From the NCBI GenBank assembly GCA_014650475.1, contig BMVA01000006.1:186001-250000 (forward strand): DNA of 64,000 nucleotides, in the 5' to 3' direction. This DNA comes from Streptomyces albogriseolus. GTDB taxonomy: Bacteria; Actinomycetota; Actinomycetes; Streptomycetales; Streptomycetaceae. Every line of letters starts with the position of its first letter. Position 1 is the first letter of the stretch. A program made the translations under genes and the position numbers. Shown in pieces: positions 17,574 through 25,339 of this stretch. The notes beneath the pieces were generated by a model, which worked only from the letters and a program-made list of their open reading frames with translations, was not told where the DNA came from and did no database searches.

Positions 17574-19193
17574 TCAGCGCGCGCGTTCCACCCGTCGTTC
17601 GTCCCAGACCGGTTCCGGGGTCTCGCGGACCCGGCCGTCGCTGCCGAAGACCAGGAACCGGTCGAAGGAGCGGGCGAACCAGCGGTCGTGCGTGACGGCG
17701 AGGACAGTGCCCTCGAAGCCCTCCAGGCCCTCCTGGAGGGCTTCCGCCGATTCCAGGTCGAGGTTGTCGGTGGGCTCGTCGAGCAGCAGGGCGGTGACGC
17801 CCTGGAGCTCGAGGAGCAGGATCTGGAAGCGGGCCTGCTGCCCGCCGGAGAGCCGGTCGAAGGTGCGCTCCGCCTGCTGGGTCAGCTCGTAGCGGCGCAG
17901 CCGGGACATGGCGGCGCCCCGGTCCTGGGCGTGCTCGGTCCACAGGATGTCGAGCAGGGTGCGGCCGGTCAGCTCGGGGTGGGCGTGGGTCTGCGCGAAG
18001 TGTCCGGGCACCACGCGCGCGCCGAGCCGCCGGACGCCGGTGTGCGCGACGTCCTCACCCGCGAGCAGGCGCAGGAAGTGCGACTTGCCGGAGCCGTTGG
18101 AGCCGAGCACCGCGACCCGCTCGCCGTAGAACACCTCCAGGTCGAACGGCTTCATCAGGCCGGTCAGCTCGAGCCGCTCGCAGGTGACGGCGCGGACGCC
18201 GGTGCGGCCGCCCTTGAGGCGCATCCGGATGTCCTGCTCGCGCGGCGGCTCCGGCGGGGGTCCCGCCTCCTCGAACTTGCGCAGCCGGGTCTGCGCGGCG
18301 CGGTAGCGGGACGCCATGTCCGGGCTGTTCTCGGCGGCCTGCCGCAGGGTCAGCACCAGCTTCTTGAGCTGGGCGTGCTTCTCGTCCCAGCGGCGGCGCA
18401 GCTCCTCGAAGCGGGCGAAGCGCTCGCGCCGCGCCTCGTGGAAGGTGGCGAAGCCGCCGCCGTGCACCCAGGCGTCGGCCCCGGCGGGGCCCGGTTCCAG
18501 GGAGACGATCTTCTCGGCGGCGCGGGAGAGGAGTTCCCGGTCGTGGGAGACGAAGAGGACCGTCTTGCGGGTCTCGGCGAGGCGCTCCTCCAGCCAGCGT
18601 TTGCCGGGCACGTCCAGGTAGTTGTCGGGTTCGTCGAGGAGCAGCACCTCGTCGGGGCCGCGCAGCAGCGCCTCCAGCACCAGCCGTTTCTGCTCGCCGC
18701 CGGAGAGCGTGCTCACCTGCCGCCACTGGGCCTTCTCGTAGGGGACGCCCATCGCGGCCGTGGTGCAGATGTCCCACAGCGTCTCGGACTCGTAGCCCTG
18801 GGCCTCGGCCCAGTCGGCGAGGGCCTGCGCATACCGCATCTGGGCGGCCTCGTCGTCGACGGTCATGAGGGCGTGCTCGGCGGCGTCCACCGCGCGGGCG
18901 GCCTCGCGGATCCGGGGCGGCGCCACGGACACCAGCAGGTCGCGCACGGTGGTGTCGTCCCGTACGGAGCCGACGAACTGGCGCATCACGCCGAGGCCGC
19001 CGGTGACGGCGACGCTGCCGCCGTGCGGGGCGAGCTCGCCGGAGAGGATGCGCAGGAGGGTCGTCTTGCCGGCGCCGTTGGGCCCCACGAGGGCCATGAC
19101 GGCCCCCTCCCCCACCCGGAACGACACATCGCCCAGGAGGGTCCTCCCGTCGGGGAGGTGGTACTCGAGGTGCGCTGCTTCCAGGTGTCCCAT
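17574..19193 (-). CDS. ABC-F family ATP-binding protein
   Basis: 539 residues with two ATPase domains and no membrane domain, as in ABC-F ribosome-acting proteins. Domain 1 has GPNGAGKTT and the signature LSGGEQKRL with LLLDEPDNYLD. Domain 2 has GSNGSGKSH and LSGGQQARF with LLLDEPTDNLD. The arm/linker between them (about 270-340) is basic and helical (RRRWDEKHAQLKKLVLTLR). The family acts on the ribosome, in translation control or antibiotic protection. The start ATG at 19193 lacks a clear ribosome binding site. The upstream leader contains an unusually A/T-rich stretch near 19270-19300. Confidence 0.9.
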   Translation of the reverse strand: MGHLEAAHLEYHLPDGRTLLGDVSFRVGEGAVMALVGPNGAGKTTLLRILSGELAPHGGSVAVTGGLGVMRQFVGSVRDDTTVRDLLVSVAPPRIREAARAVDAAEHALMTVDDEAAQMRYAQALADWAEAQGYESETLWDICTTAAMGVPYEKAQWRQVSTLSGGEQKRLVLEALLRGPDEVLLLDEPDNYLDVPGKRWLEERLAETRKTVLFVSHDRELLSRAAEKIVSLEPGPAGADAWVHGGGFATFHEARRERFARFEELRRRWDEKHAQLKKLVLTLRQAAENSPDMASRYRAAQTRLRKFEEAGPPPEPPREQDIRMRLKGGRTGVRAVTCERLELTGLMKPFDLEVFYGERVAVLGSNGSGKSHFLRLLAGEDVAHTGVRRLGARVVPGHFAQTHAHPELTGRTLLDILWTEHAQDRGAAMSRLRRYELTQQAERTFDRLSGGQQARFQILLLELQGVTALLLDEPTDNLDLESAEALQEGLEGFEGTVLAVTHDRWFARSFDRFLVFGSDGRVRETPEPVWDERRVERAR

Positions 19194-19353
19194 GGGCGCG
19201 ATTCTGCGGGGCGCCGGGAACGCCTGGCAAACGGGTTTTGACGAGCCCTGTCCCGTCGTCAGGCGTCCCAATATATGAAACCGCTATCTCATCATGCGGC
19301 CGACGCGCGTAACGTGGGCGCCCTCACGACAAGGGGAAGGGGGTGGCCCCGCC

Positions 19354-20175
19354 ATGCCGCACGCACGGGAGACCGCCGTCTACACGCACGGGCACCACGA
19401 GTCGGTGCTGCGGTCGCACACCTGGCGCACCGCGCGGAACTCGGCCGCGTATCTGCTCGGGGCGCTGAAGCCCCACATGCGGATCCTGGACATCGGCTGC
19501 GGGCCCGGCACCATCACCGCTGACCTGGCCGCCCTGGTGCCCGACGGCCATGTCACGGGGCTCGACCGGGAGCCGGGCATCCTGGAGCGGGCGCGCGCGG
19601 TGGCCGACGAGCGGGGGCTGACGAACGCGGACTTCGTGACGGGGGACGTGCACGCGCTGGACTTCCCCGACGACACCTTCTGCGTGGTGCACGCCCACCA
19701 GGTGCTCCAGCACGTGGGCGACCCCGTGGCCGCGCTGCGCGAGATGCGGCGGGTGACGAAACCGGGCGGGTACGTCGCCGTCCGGGACGCGGACTACGCG
19801 GCGATGACCTGGTATCCGGAGTCGGCGGGCCTCGACGACTGGCTGGACCTCTACCGGCGCGTGGCGCGGGCCAACGGGGGCGAGCCGGACGCGGGCCGGC
19901 GGCTGAAGGCGTGGGCCCTGGAGGCGGGTTTCACGGACGTCACCGCGACGACGGGGACCTGGACGTACTCCACGGCCGAGGAGCGCGCCTGGTGGAGCGG
20001 GCTGTGGGCGGACCGCACGGTGGCGTCCGCCTACGCGGAACGGGCCGTGGCGGGCGGGCACGCCACCCGCGAGCGGCTGGAGGCGGCGGCCGCGGCATGG
20101 CGGGAGTGGGGCGCCCGGGAGGACGGCTGGTTCGCCGTGCTGCACGGCGAGATCCTCTGCCGCGAGGGCGCCTGA
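19354..20175 (+). CDS. SAM-dependent methyltransferase (class I)
   Basis: 273 residues. Rossmann motif I is ILDIGCGPGTITADLA (about 43-58), motif II is HVTGLDREPGILERAR, and motif IV is VVHAHQVLQHVGDPVAALREM. The C-terminal part is a substrate domain with aromatic and arginine residues (TGTWTYSTAEERAWW). It transfers a methyl group to a small molecule, as in UbiE/COQ5-like enzymes; the substrate is not deducible. It starts MPHARETAVYTHGHHESVL; purine-rich sequence precedes the ATG at 12-20 bases. It converges with the gas-vesicle operon. Confidence 0.88.
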   Translation: MPHARETAVYTHGHHESVLRSHTWRTARNSAAYLLGALKPHMRILDIGCGPGTITADLAALVPDGHVTGLDREPGILERARAVADERGLTNADFVTGDVHALDFPDDTFCVVHAHQVLQHVGDPVAALREMRRVTKPGGYVAVRDADYAAMTWYPESAGLDDWLDLYRRVARANGGEPDAGRRLKAWALEAGFTDVTATTGTWTYSTAEERAWWSGLWADRTVASAYAERAVAGGHATRERLEAAAAAWREWGAREDGWFAVLHGEILCREGA

Positions 20176-20194
20176 CCGGCAGGACGGGGCCGGC

Positions 20195-20217
20195 GCCCCG
20201 GGACTCAGTCCCGGGGC
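20195..20217. terminator. Bidirectional terminator containing the gvpK stop codon
   Basis: GCCCCGGGAC / GTCCCGGGGC is a perfect 10-bp stem whose three-base loop is the gvpK stop codon (20205-20207). The arm on the gvpK side codes its last residues. It terminates gvpK and, from the other side, the methyltransferase gene. Confidence 0.7.
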
Positions 20218-20636
20218 AGCAGCGGCCCGAGCGGGCCGAGGTCGAGGTTGAGGTCCTCAGGGCGCAGTCCGTAGCGGTTGCGCAGCTCGGCCATCCGGTC
20301 CTCGAGCAGCATGAGGGTCAGCCCGACCCGCTCCTCCTGCTCCTCGGTGAGGTCGCCCTCGTCGAAGCGGCGCACCGCCTGGCGCTCCATGAGCTGGCGG
20401 AGCAGTTCCACCACGGTCAGCACCAGCTTCACCAGATCGCGTTCGACCGTGTCCGGCTCCAGGTCGAGCCGGCGCCGGGGCTTGGGGCGCGGTCCGGCGG
20501 GGCGGGCGGCGGGCTCCGGGTGCGCGTCGAAGGACGCCTCCGGGTCCAGGGGCGACCGGCCCTCGAAGAGGTCGGCGTCGGTCACCGTGACGGGGTCCGG
20601 CGCGCCCGGCGCGGGGTGCCGCGGGTCGTCGGTCAC
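20205..20636 (-). CDS. gvpK: Gas vesicle protein GvpK
   Basis: 143 residues. The C-terminal helical core RLDLEPDTVERDLVKLVLTVVELLRQLMERQAVRRFDEGDLTEEQEERVG and the LRNRYGLRPEDLNLDLGPLGPLL end are the GvpK signature. The N-terminal 50 residues are proline-rich and disordered. GvpK is a minor assembly factor needed for vesicle formation in halophiles and Gram-positives. Its GTG start overlaps the gvpS stop (GTGA). It is the last gene of the cluster. Confidence 0.93.
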   Translation of the reverse strand: MTDDPRHPAPGAPDPVTVTDADLFEGRSPLDPEASFDAHPEPAARPAGPRPKPRRRLDLEPDTVERDLVKLVLTVVELLRQLMERQAVRRFDEGDLTEEQEERVGLTLMLLEDRMAELRNRYGLRPEDLNLDLGPLGPLLPRD

Positions 20637-20821
20637 GAAAGCTCCTCGAAGGGCGAGGGGACGTTCTGGTTCACGGAGCTGATCAGCGCGTTGAGGTCGA
20701 TGCGGACCAGGTCGACGTCCGCGATCCGCAGCGTGATGTCGCCCGTGATCACCACACCGCCGGCCAGCAGCCGGTCGAGCAGGTCGACCAGGGCGATCTC
20801 ACGCCGTTCGACGACGGTCAC
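20633..20821 (-). CDS. gvpS: Gas vesicle protein of the GvpA/J/S type (GvpS)
   Basis: 62-residue GvpA-like protein. EIALVDLLDRLLAGGVVITGDITLRIADVDLVRIDLNALI is the short amphipathic Gvp core, but it lacks a C-terminal extension. By position between gvpL and gvpK it corresponds to GvpS (GvpM-like in other nomenclature), a minor structural or nucleating protein. GTG starts and GTGA overlaps occur on both sides. Confidence 0.88.
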   Translation of the reverse strand: MTVVERREIALVDLLDRLLAGGVVITGDITLRIADVDLVRIDLNALISSVNQNVPSPFEELS

Positions 20822-21615
20822 GCGATCCCCTCCCCTGCGGTCTCCCCGTCAGCGGTGTCCTCGCCGGCGAACGAGTAGGCGGCCCACGGCCCGGTGAGCT
20901 CCACCCGCAGCCCCGGGGAGTCGTCCTTCGTACGCTCCACCTGCTCCACGAACGCCTCCGACTGGCCGCGCGGCACCAGATAGGCCGCGTTGAGCACGTT
21001 GCGGCCGCGGGCTCCGGACAGGGCAGGGTTCTGCGGCGCGTGCAGCCGGGAGTCCTCGGCGAAGCCCGTCAGGGTCTCGTGCAGCCGGGTCGCGAAGGTC
21101 TCGGCCCGCTGCCACTGGTCCTCCCGCGACCGCGTCTGCTCCCGGCGCCGGCGCAGATAGTCCCGCCCGGACATCGCCGCGGGCTGCGGCGCGGGCTGTT
21201 CGGGGGCCTGCTCCGGCTCGGACTCCAGGAACACCTTGACGCCCCACTCGACCCGGCCCTCCAGCCGGTCCAGCCGGCGCAGGAAGTTCTCCTCGCGCGC
21301 CTCGATCATCGACCGTACGCCGCTGTCGTCGCGGAACACGGTGCCGAGCCGCAGCGGCAGCGGGGTGGTGACGGTGGTGAGCGCGTCGATCACCCCCTGG
21401 TGGGCCCGCGCGACCGCGGTCAGCCAGTCCAGGTCCTCCAGATGGGCCCGCAGCGGCTCCTCCGCGAAGTCCGCCTCGGGCACATGGCTGACCACGGCCA
21501 CCAGGTCGTGGTGCGGGACCAGCCGGGGCGGGTCGCCGCCCACGCCCGTGAGCTGGGCCTGGAGCGGTGTGCCGAAGGGGCGGCAGACCGCGTAGACGTA
21601 ACGCAGTCCCGTCAC
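20818..21615 (-). CDS. gvpL: Gas vesicle protein GvpL/GvpF family (GvpL)
   Basis: 265-residue member of the GvpL/GvpF family. It starts with the family's LRYVYAVCRPFG and has PLRLGTVFRDDSGVRSMI, VEWGVKVFLE, and a C-terminal LNAAYLVPRGQSEAFVEQVERTKDD..LRVELTGPWAAYSFAG, which is the family's closing motif. A second family member, gvpF, lies 2.5 kb upstream in the same operon, as usual. GvpF/L proteins bind nascent GvpA. It is coupled at both ends by GTGA overlaps. Confidence 0.93.
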   Translation of the reverse strand: MTGLRYVYAVCRPFGTPLQAQLTGVGGDPPRLVPHHDLVAVVSHVPEADFAEEPLRAHLEDLDWLTAVARAHQGVIDALTTVTTPLPLRLGTVFRDDSGVRSMIEAREENFLRRLDRLEGRVEWGVKVFLESEPEQAPEQPAPQPAAMSGRDYLRRRREQTRSREDQWQRAETFATRLHETLTGFAEDSRLHAPQNPALSGARGRNVLNAAYLVPRGQSEAFVEQVERTKDDSPGLRVELTGPWAAYSFAGEDTADGETAGEGIA

Positions 21616-21947
21616 GGGGCCTCCTCCTCGGCGCGGCGCGGCTCCAGCTCCTCGAGCCGGGCCAGGCGCTCGCGCAACTCGGCGTTCTCGCGGGCCAGTT
21701 CGTCACGCCGGGCGCGTGAGGACAGCGCCGGGTCGGACTCCCACCAGTCGATCCCCATCTCCTTGGCCTTGTCCACGGAGGCGACGACGAGGCGCAGCTT
21801 GATGGTGAGCAGTTCGATGTCGAGCAGGTTGATCTTGATGTCGCCCGCGATCACCACGCCCTTGTCCAGCACCCTTTCCAGGATGTCGGCGAGGTTGGCG
21901 CCGCCGCCCTGGCCGTAGGGGTCGGGGAGTCGGCTGGGAGTGGTCAT
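21612..21947 (-). CDS. gvpJ: Gas vesicle protein GvpJ
   Basis: 111-residue GvpA-like protein. The core ANLADILERVLDKGVVIAGDIKINLLDIELLTIKLRLVVASVDKAKEMGI matches the GvpA/J family; the extra C-terminal 40 residues form a charged coiled coil (RRDELARENAELRERLARLEELE), distinguishing it from the main shell protein. GvpJ is thought to shape vesicle tips or nucleation. The ATG overlaps the gvpZ stop and the TGA overlaps the gvpL start. Confidence 0.9.
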   Translation of the reverse strand: MTTPSRLPDPYGQGGGANLADILERVLDKGVVIAGDIKINLLDIELLTIKLRLVVASVDKAKEMGIDWWESDPALSSRARRDELARENAELRERLARLEELEPRRAEEEAP

Positions 21948-23179
21948 CGGCGGCTCCGGCCCTCGGATTCCTCAGGAGCGGCCTCGTCGGCCGGCTCGTC
22001 GTCCTCGTACTCCTCGTCCTCGTCCTCGTACTCCTCCTCCGGAGGGACACCCTCCTCGTACTCCTCGTCGTCCTCGTCGCCGGCGGCTTCCTCGTCCTCG
22101 TCCTCGTACGGGTCCTCGGGCTCGGCGCCCTCCTCGTCCTCGTACGCGTCCTCGGGCCCGGCGCCCTCCTCGTCCTCCTCGCCCTCGTACTCCTCGTCCT
22201 CGTCGTACGCGTCCTCGGGAGCGCCTTCCTCCTCGGCCTCCCCGGCCTCGGCGTCCTCGTACTCGCCCTCGGGGCCGCCCTGCTCCTCCTCTTCCTCGGC
22301 CAGGGCGTCCTCGTGGCTGCGGACGACCTCGCCGTCGCGGATCTCGCCGCGCCAGCTGTCCTCGGCCTCGCCCTTGATCGTGATGAAGCGGGCGAAGTTC
22401 TTCAGGTCGAGCCGGGCGCGGCGGCCCTGGGCGCGCCAGATGTTGCCGGTCTTCTCGAAGAAGCCCGAGGGGTAGTACTCGATGACCAGCAGGACCCGGG
22501 TCAGGTTGTCGGCGAGCTTGTGGAACGAGACGACGCCCTTGGTGGTGCCCTTGGCGCCCTCCGAGCTCCAGGCGATCCGGTCGTCGGGCACTTGCTCGGT
22601 GGTCGTCGCCTTCCAGCTGCGGTTGGACCACCAGATCTTCGCCTGCCAGTCCGACGTGGTGTCGTCGGCCTTGTTGGCGCTCTTCACGCCCTTGGCGAAG
22701 GTGCTGAAGTCCTGGTACTGCGTCCACTGGTCGTACGCGGTGCGCAGCGGCACGCCGACGTCGATGTGCTCGATGATGACGGTCGGCTTGTTGCCGGAGG
22801 ACTTCTTGCGCTTGCCCTTGCCGCCGCCGAGGTTCTTCAGGGCGCCCTTGACGCTGTCCTTGGCCCGGCCGGCGCCGAGTTCCACGGCGGTGCGCAGCGG
22901 GCCCTTGCCCTCGGCGAGTTTCCTGCCGCCGTCGACGGCGAGCTTGGCGAAGCCGGGGCTGTTGCCCTCGGCGATGTCGTTCAGCTTGCCGGTGGTCTCG
23001 CCCAGCTTGTGGCCGACGCCGGTCAGCAGCCGGGTGGCCTGGGCGGCGAGGTAGTCCTGCAGCTCGGCCTTGAGCCGGTCCGCGGCCTCGCTGTGGGCCA
23101 GGTCGGACAGCGGGTTGCCGGCGGCGCCGTCCGCACCGTCGCGTGCGGCGGACGTGGCCCGCCCGACGGTCTCGGTCAT
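21944..23179 (-). CDS. gvpZ: Gas-vesicle-cluster SRPBCC protein with long acidic tail (GvpZ)
   Basis: 411 residues in three parts. Residues 1-130 are charged, with ALKNLGGGKGKRKKSSGNK at the end of the segment. Residues about 132-290 form an SRPBCC/START-like domain (VIIEHIDVGVPLRTAYDQWTQYQ, WWSNRSW, RVLLVIEYYPSG). Residues about 294-407 are a tail of almost only Glu, Asp, Gly, Ala and Tyr. The gene occupies the usual gvpY-gvpZ-gvpJ position. It has no known reaction; SRPBCC domains bind hydrophobic ligands. It overlaps gvpY and gvpJ by four bases each. Confidence 0.85.
   Translation of the reverse strand: MTETVGRATSAARDGADGAAGNPLSDLAHSEAADRLKAELQDYLAAQATRLLTGVGHKLGETTGKLNDIAEGNSPGFAKLAVDGGRKLAEGKGPLRTAVELGAGRAKDSVKGALKNLGGGKGKRKKSSGNKPTVIIEHIDVGVPLRTAYDQWTQYQDFSTFAKGVKSANKADDTTSDWQAKIWWSNRSWKATTTEQVPDDRIAWSSEGAKGTTKGVVSFHKLADNLTRVLLVIEYYPSGFFEKTGNIWRAQGRRARLDLKNFARFITIKGEAEDSWRGEIRDGEVVRSHEDALAEEEEEQGGPEGEYEDAEAGEAEEEGAPEDAYDEDEEYEGEEDEEGAGPEDAYEDEEGAEPEDPYEDEDEEAAGDEDDEEYEEGVPPEEEYEDEDEEYEDDEPADEAAPEESEGRSRR
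21964..22300 (-). repeat. Low-complexity Glu/Asp-coding tract
   Basis: On the plus strand the tract reads as repeated CTCGTC, CTCGTA and CTCCTC triplets. It encodes the acidic tail of gvpZ, with EDAYED/EDAYDE-like units about every 20 residues. It is a coding repeat, not a CRISPR. Confidence 0.85.
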
Positions 23180-23820
23180 CGCTCACCGCCTCCCTTCGAG
23201 GAACGGGTACGGCCGCCGCGGGAGGCGGACGCGGTCTTCTTCGCGGCCGTCTTCTTGGCGGCTGCCTTCTTCGCGGGCGCGGTCCCGCCGGCTGCGCGCT
23301 TGGCCGGTGCGGCCTTCTTCGCCGCGGGACCCTTCTTGGCCGGGGCCTTCTTGGCGGCCTTCTTCGCCGTCCGCGCGGCGTCCGGTTCGCGCCCGCCGTC
23401 GTCCTGGTCCTCGGCGGCGTCGTCCGGTTCGCGGTCGCGCGTCTCCTCGTCGTGCGGCTCCTCGCCGGAGTCCTCGTCCTCCTCGTCCCGGCCTTCGGCG
23501 CCGTTGCCGGCCAGCTGACCGCGCACCTCGGCGGTGCGGCCGTGCAGCCGGTCGGCGAGCGAGCTGATCTGCCGTTCGACCAGCGCGCCGGAGGCCGCCT
23601 TGCCGGCGCCGCGCAGGTCACCGCGGAGCTGGTCGCCCAGCTCCTTGAACTGCGGGTTGTCCCGGAGCTGCTGCGACACCAGGTCGGCGACCGCCCGCGG
23701 GCTGAGGTTGAGCTTCTTGCCCGCGACCAGCCCGCCGACGGCCAGCGCCATCTTCAGCTTCTTGGTCCGTCCGAGGAGATATCCGGCCCCTATGGCGAGG
23801 CCCAATCCCGTTCGATTCAT
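23176..23820 (-). CDS. gvpY: Gas-vesicle-cluster protein with histone-H1-like basic tail (GvpY)
   Basis: 214 residues. The N-terminus (4-34) is hydrophobic and glycine-rich (GLGLAIGAGYLLGRTKKLKMALAVGGL), possibly membrane- or vesicle-contacting. A helical region follows to about 105, then an acidic stretch 109-142 (DEEDEDSGEEPHDEE), and finally a Lys/Ala/Pro-rich tail 150-214 with AKK and PAKK repeats, as in bacterial histone-like tails. The gene starts at an ATG that overlaps the stop of gvpG. The opposite charge of its tail to the neighbouring GvpZ tail is notable. Confidence 0.82.
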   Translation of the reverse strand: MNRTGLGLAIGAGYLLGRTKKLKMALAVGGLVAGKKLNLSPRAVADLVSQQLRDNPQFKELGDQLRGDLRGAGKAASGALVERQISSLADRLHGRTAEVRGQLAGNGAEGRDEEDEDSGEEPHDEETRDREPDDAAEDQDDGGREPDAARTAKKAAKKAPAKKGPAAKKAAPAKRAAGGTAPAKKAAAKKTAAKKTASASRGGRTRSSKGGGER

Positions 23821-24083
23821 CGTTGTGCCGTCCCGTCCCCATTACCCGCGCCTGTGCGCGTCGCGATCTCCAGCCGGTCCAGGAGTGCGTCCTCCTGCTC
23901 GTCGAACTCCTCCTCGGTGATCTCCCCGGCCTCCAGCAGCTCCTCCAGCCGGGCCAGCTCGGCACGGATGGTCGCGGGGTCGTAGTAGATGCGTTCCGCT
24001 TCCTGCAGGACCTGCCGGATGGCCCAGGCGCCGCCACGCGCCGGTGCGAGCGGCAGCAGCAGCACCTCCGAGATCAGGCCCAT
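23817..24083 (-). CDS. gvpG: Gas vesicle protein GvpG
   Basis: 88 residues: MGLISEVLLLPLAPARGGAWAIRQVLQEAERIYYDPATIRAELARLEELLEAGEITEEEFDEQEDALLDRL. The helix-turn pattern LEELLEAGEITEEEFDEQEDALLDRL is typical of GvpG. It is a cytoplasmic assembly factor that interacts with GvpA and GvpF/L. It starts 4 bases upstream of nothing else: gvpF stops at 24088 and gvpG starts at 24083, the only non-overlapping junction within gvpA-to-gvpK. Confidence 0.92.
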   Translation of the reverse strand: MGLISEVLLLPLAPARGGAWAIRQVLQEAERIYYDPATIRAELARLEELLEAGEITEEEFDEQEDALLDRLEIATRTGAGNGDGTAQR

Positions 24084-24087
24084 GTCG

Positions 24088-24861
24088 TCACCCCGCTCCG
24101 GTTTCCGCCCCGCCGGCCGTGGTGCCCGCGGGCTCGGCGGGGCCGGGCTCGACGAAGCTGTACGGCGGCAGCGGGCCGTTCAGACGTATCTCCAGGTGGG
24201 GCATGTCCGTGCGGACCTGCTCCACCGCGGCCAGGAACTCCTCCGCCGTCGCGCGCTTCACCAGGTACGAGACGTTGGCGAGCCAGCCGGTGGACTCCGG
24301 GCCCACGCTCTCGGCGTCGGCGATGCCGCGCAGCGCGTTCTCCAGCGCGGCGCCGTCCTCGGCCTCCCGGGCCTTGACGGCTTCGGCGACCATCTCGCCG
24401 AGGCGGATCTTGTCGTCGTAACTGCCGCCGCCGGACTGCCGGTTGGCCTCCGCGAGGGCGCGGATCTCCGGGTTGAGGGCCATCACGTGGTGGAGGACCG
24501 CCTCTTCCACGTGGTTGGCCTTGACGTTGTACTCGACGCGGTCGTCGAGGGCGCGCAGCCGCTCGAGGTAGTGGTCGGCGCGCTCGGCGAGGACCGAGGT
24601 GACGGCGTCGTCGTCGGGGGCGACGCTGCCGAACCGCATGGGCAGCACGCAGCCGCCCGCGCCGATCTCGCTGAGCACGTTCTGGTGGGCGAGCAGCTCC
24701 CGCCGCTTGGGGCGCAGGCCCTCGGGGGCGTCGCTGACGACGGCCGCCAGCTCGCCCTGGGTCAGCACGCGCAGCGGGCGCGCCGGGTCGCCGACGCCGC
24801 CCATCCCCTCGGGCAGGGAGGGGTGCGAGGCCGCGGTGATGCCGTAGACGTACGTGCTCAC
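24088..24861 (-). CDS. gvpF: Gas vesicle protein GvpF (GvpL/GvpF family)
   Basis: 257 residues. It starts STYVYGITAASHP with the family's YVYGI motif, has GCVLPMRFGSVAPDDDAVTSVL, VEYNVKANHVEEAVLH and the C-terminal NVSYLVKRATAEEFLAAVEQVRTDMP..EIRLNGPLPPYSFVE. GvpF binds GvpA and prevents its premature aggregation. The GTG start overlaps the gvpA stop by four bases. The paralogous gvpL follows after four genes. Confidence 0.93.
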   Translation of the reverse strand: MSTYVYGITAASHPSLPEGMGGVGDPARPLRVLTQGELAAVVSDAPEGLRPKRRELLAHQNVLSEIGAGGCVLPMRFGSVAPDDDAVTSVLAERADHYLERLRALDDRVEYNVKANHVEEAVLHHVMALNPEIRALAEANRQSGGGSYDDKIRLGEMVAEAVKAREAEDGAALENALRGIADAESVGPESTGWLANVSYLVKRATAEEFLAAVEQVRTDMPHLEIRLNGPLPPYSFVEPGPAEPAGTTAGGAETGAG

Positions 24862-25277
24862 TCCTGCTCCTCCTTGCGCCGCGACGTGGTCTTACGGGCC
24901 CGGGGCCGCGACTCGGTCTCGCCCTCGCGCCCCTGCTTGAAGGCGTCCGAGATGGTCTCGGCGGCGCCGGAGAGGGCGCCCTTGGACTTGCCGCGGGCGC
25001 CGGACTCGGTCACCTCGCCGACGATCTCGGGCAGGCCCGGGCTCTTGCGGGGGCCGGCCTCGAGGTCGAGGCGGTTGCACGCCTCCGCGAAGCGGAGGTA
25101 GGTGTCGACGCTCGCGACGACGACACGGACGTCGATCTTGAGGATCTCGATGCCGACCAGGGACACGCGCACGAATGCGTCGATGACGAGCCCCCTGTCC
25201 AGGACAAGCTCGAGCACGTCGTAGAGGCCGCTGCTGCCGCCTCCGCCGCCGGACTGCTGTGCCGGTACGACTGTCAT
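24858..25277 (-). CDS. gvpA: Gas vesicle structural protein GvpA
   Basis: 139 residues. The shell core is residues about 15-70: SGLYDVLELVLDRGLVIDAFVRVSLVGIEILKIDVRVVVASVDTYLRFAEA, matching the GvpA beta-hairpin/helix fold. The remaining 65 residues are a basic extension (SKGALSGAAETISDAFK, then RPRARKTTSRRKEEQE), absent from classical 70-residue GvpA. This larger form is what I associate with streptomycetes, in which visible gas vesicles are doubtful. It overlaps gvpF and is 62 bases after gvpO. Confidence 0.93.
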   Translation of the reverse strand: MTVVPAQQSGGGGGSSGLYDVLELVLDRGLVIDAFVRVSLVGIEILKIDVRVVVASVDTYLRFAEACNRLDLEAGPRKSPGLPEIVGEVTESGARGKSKGALSGAAETISDAFKQGREGETESRPRARKTTSRRKEEQE

Positions 25278-25339
25278 GCCGGCCGTTCCTCCTTATGTCG
25301 GGGATGTGGGATGTGGGGATGTGCTTGCGGTCGTGCGGC

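Noticed and set aside
21964-22300. Regular repeats as a possible CRISPR or VNTR array
   Set aside because: The units are triplet-based and code the acidic tail of GvpZ in frame; no spacers.
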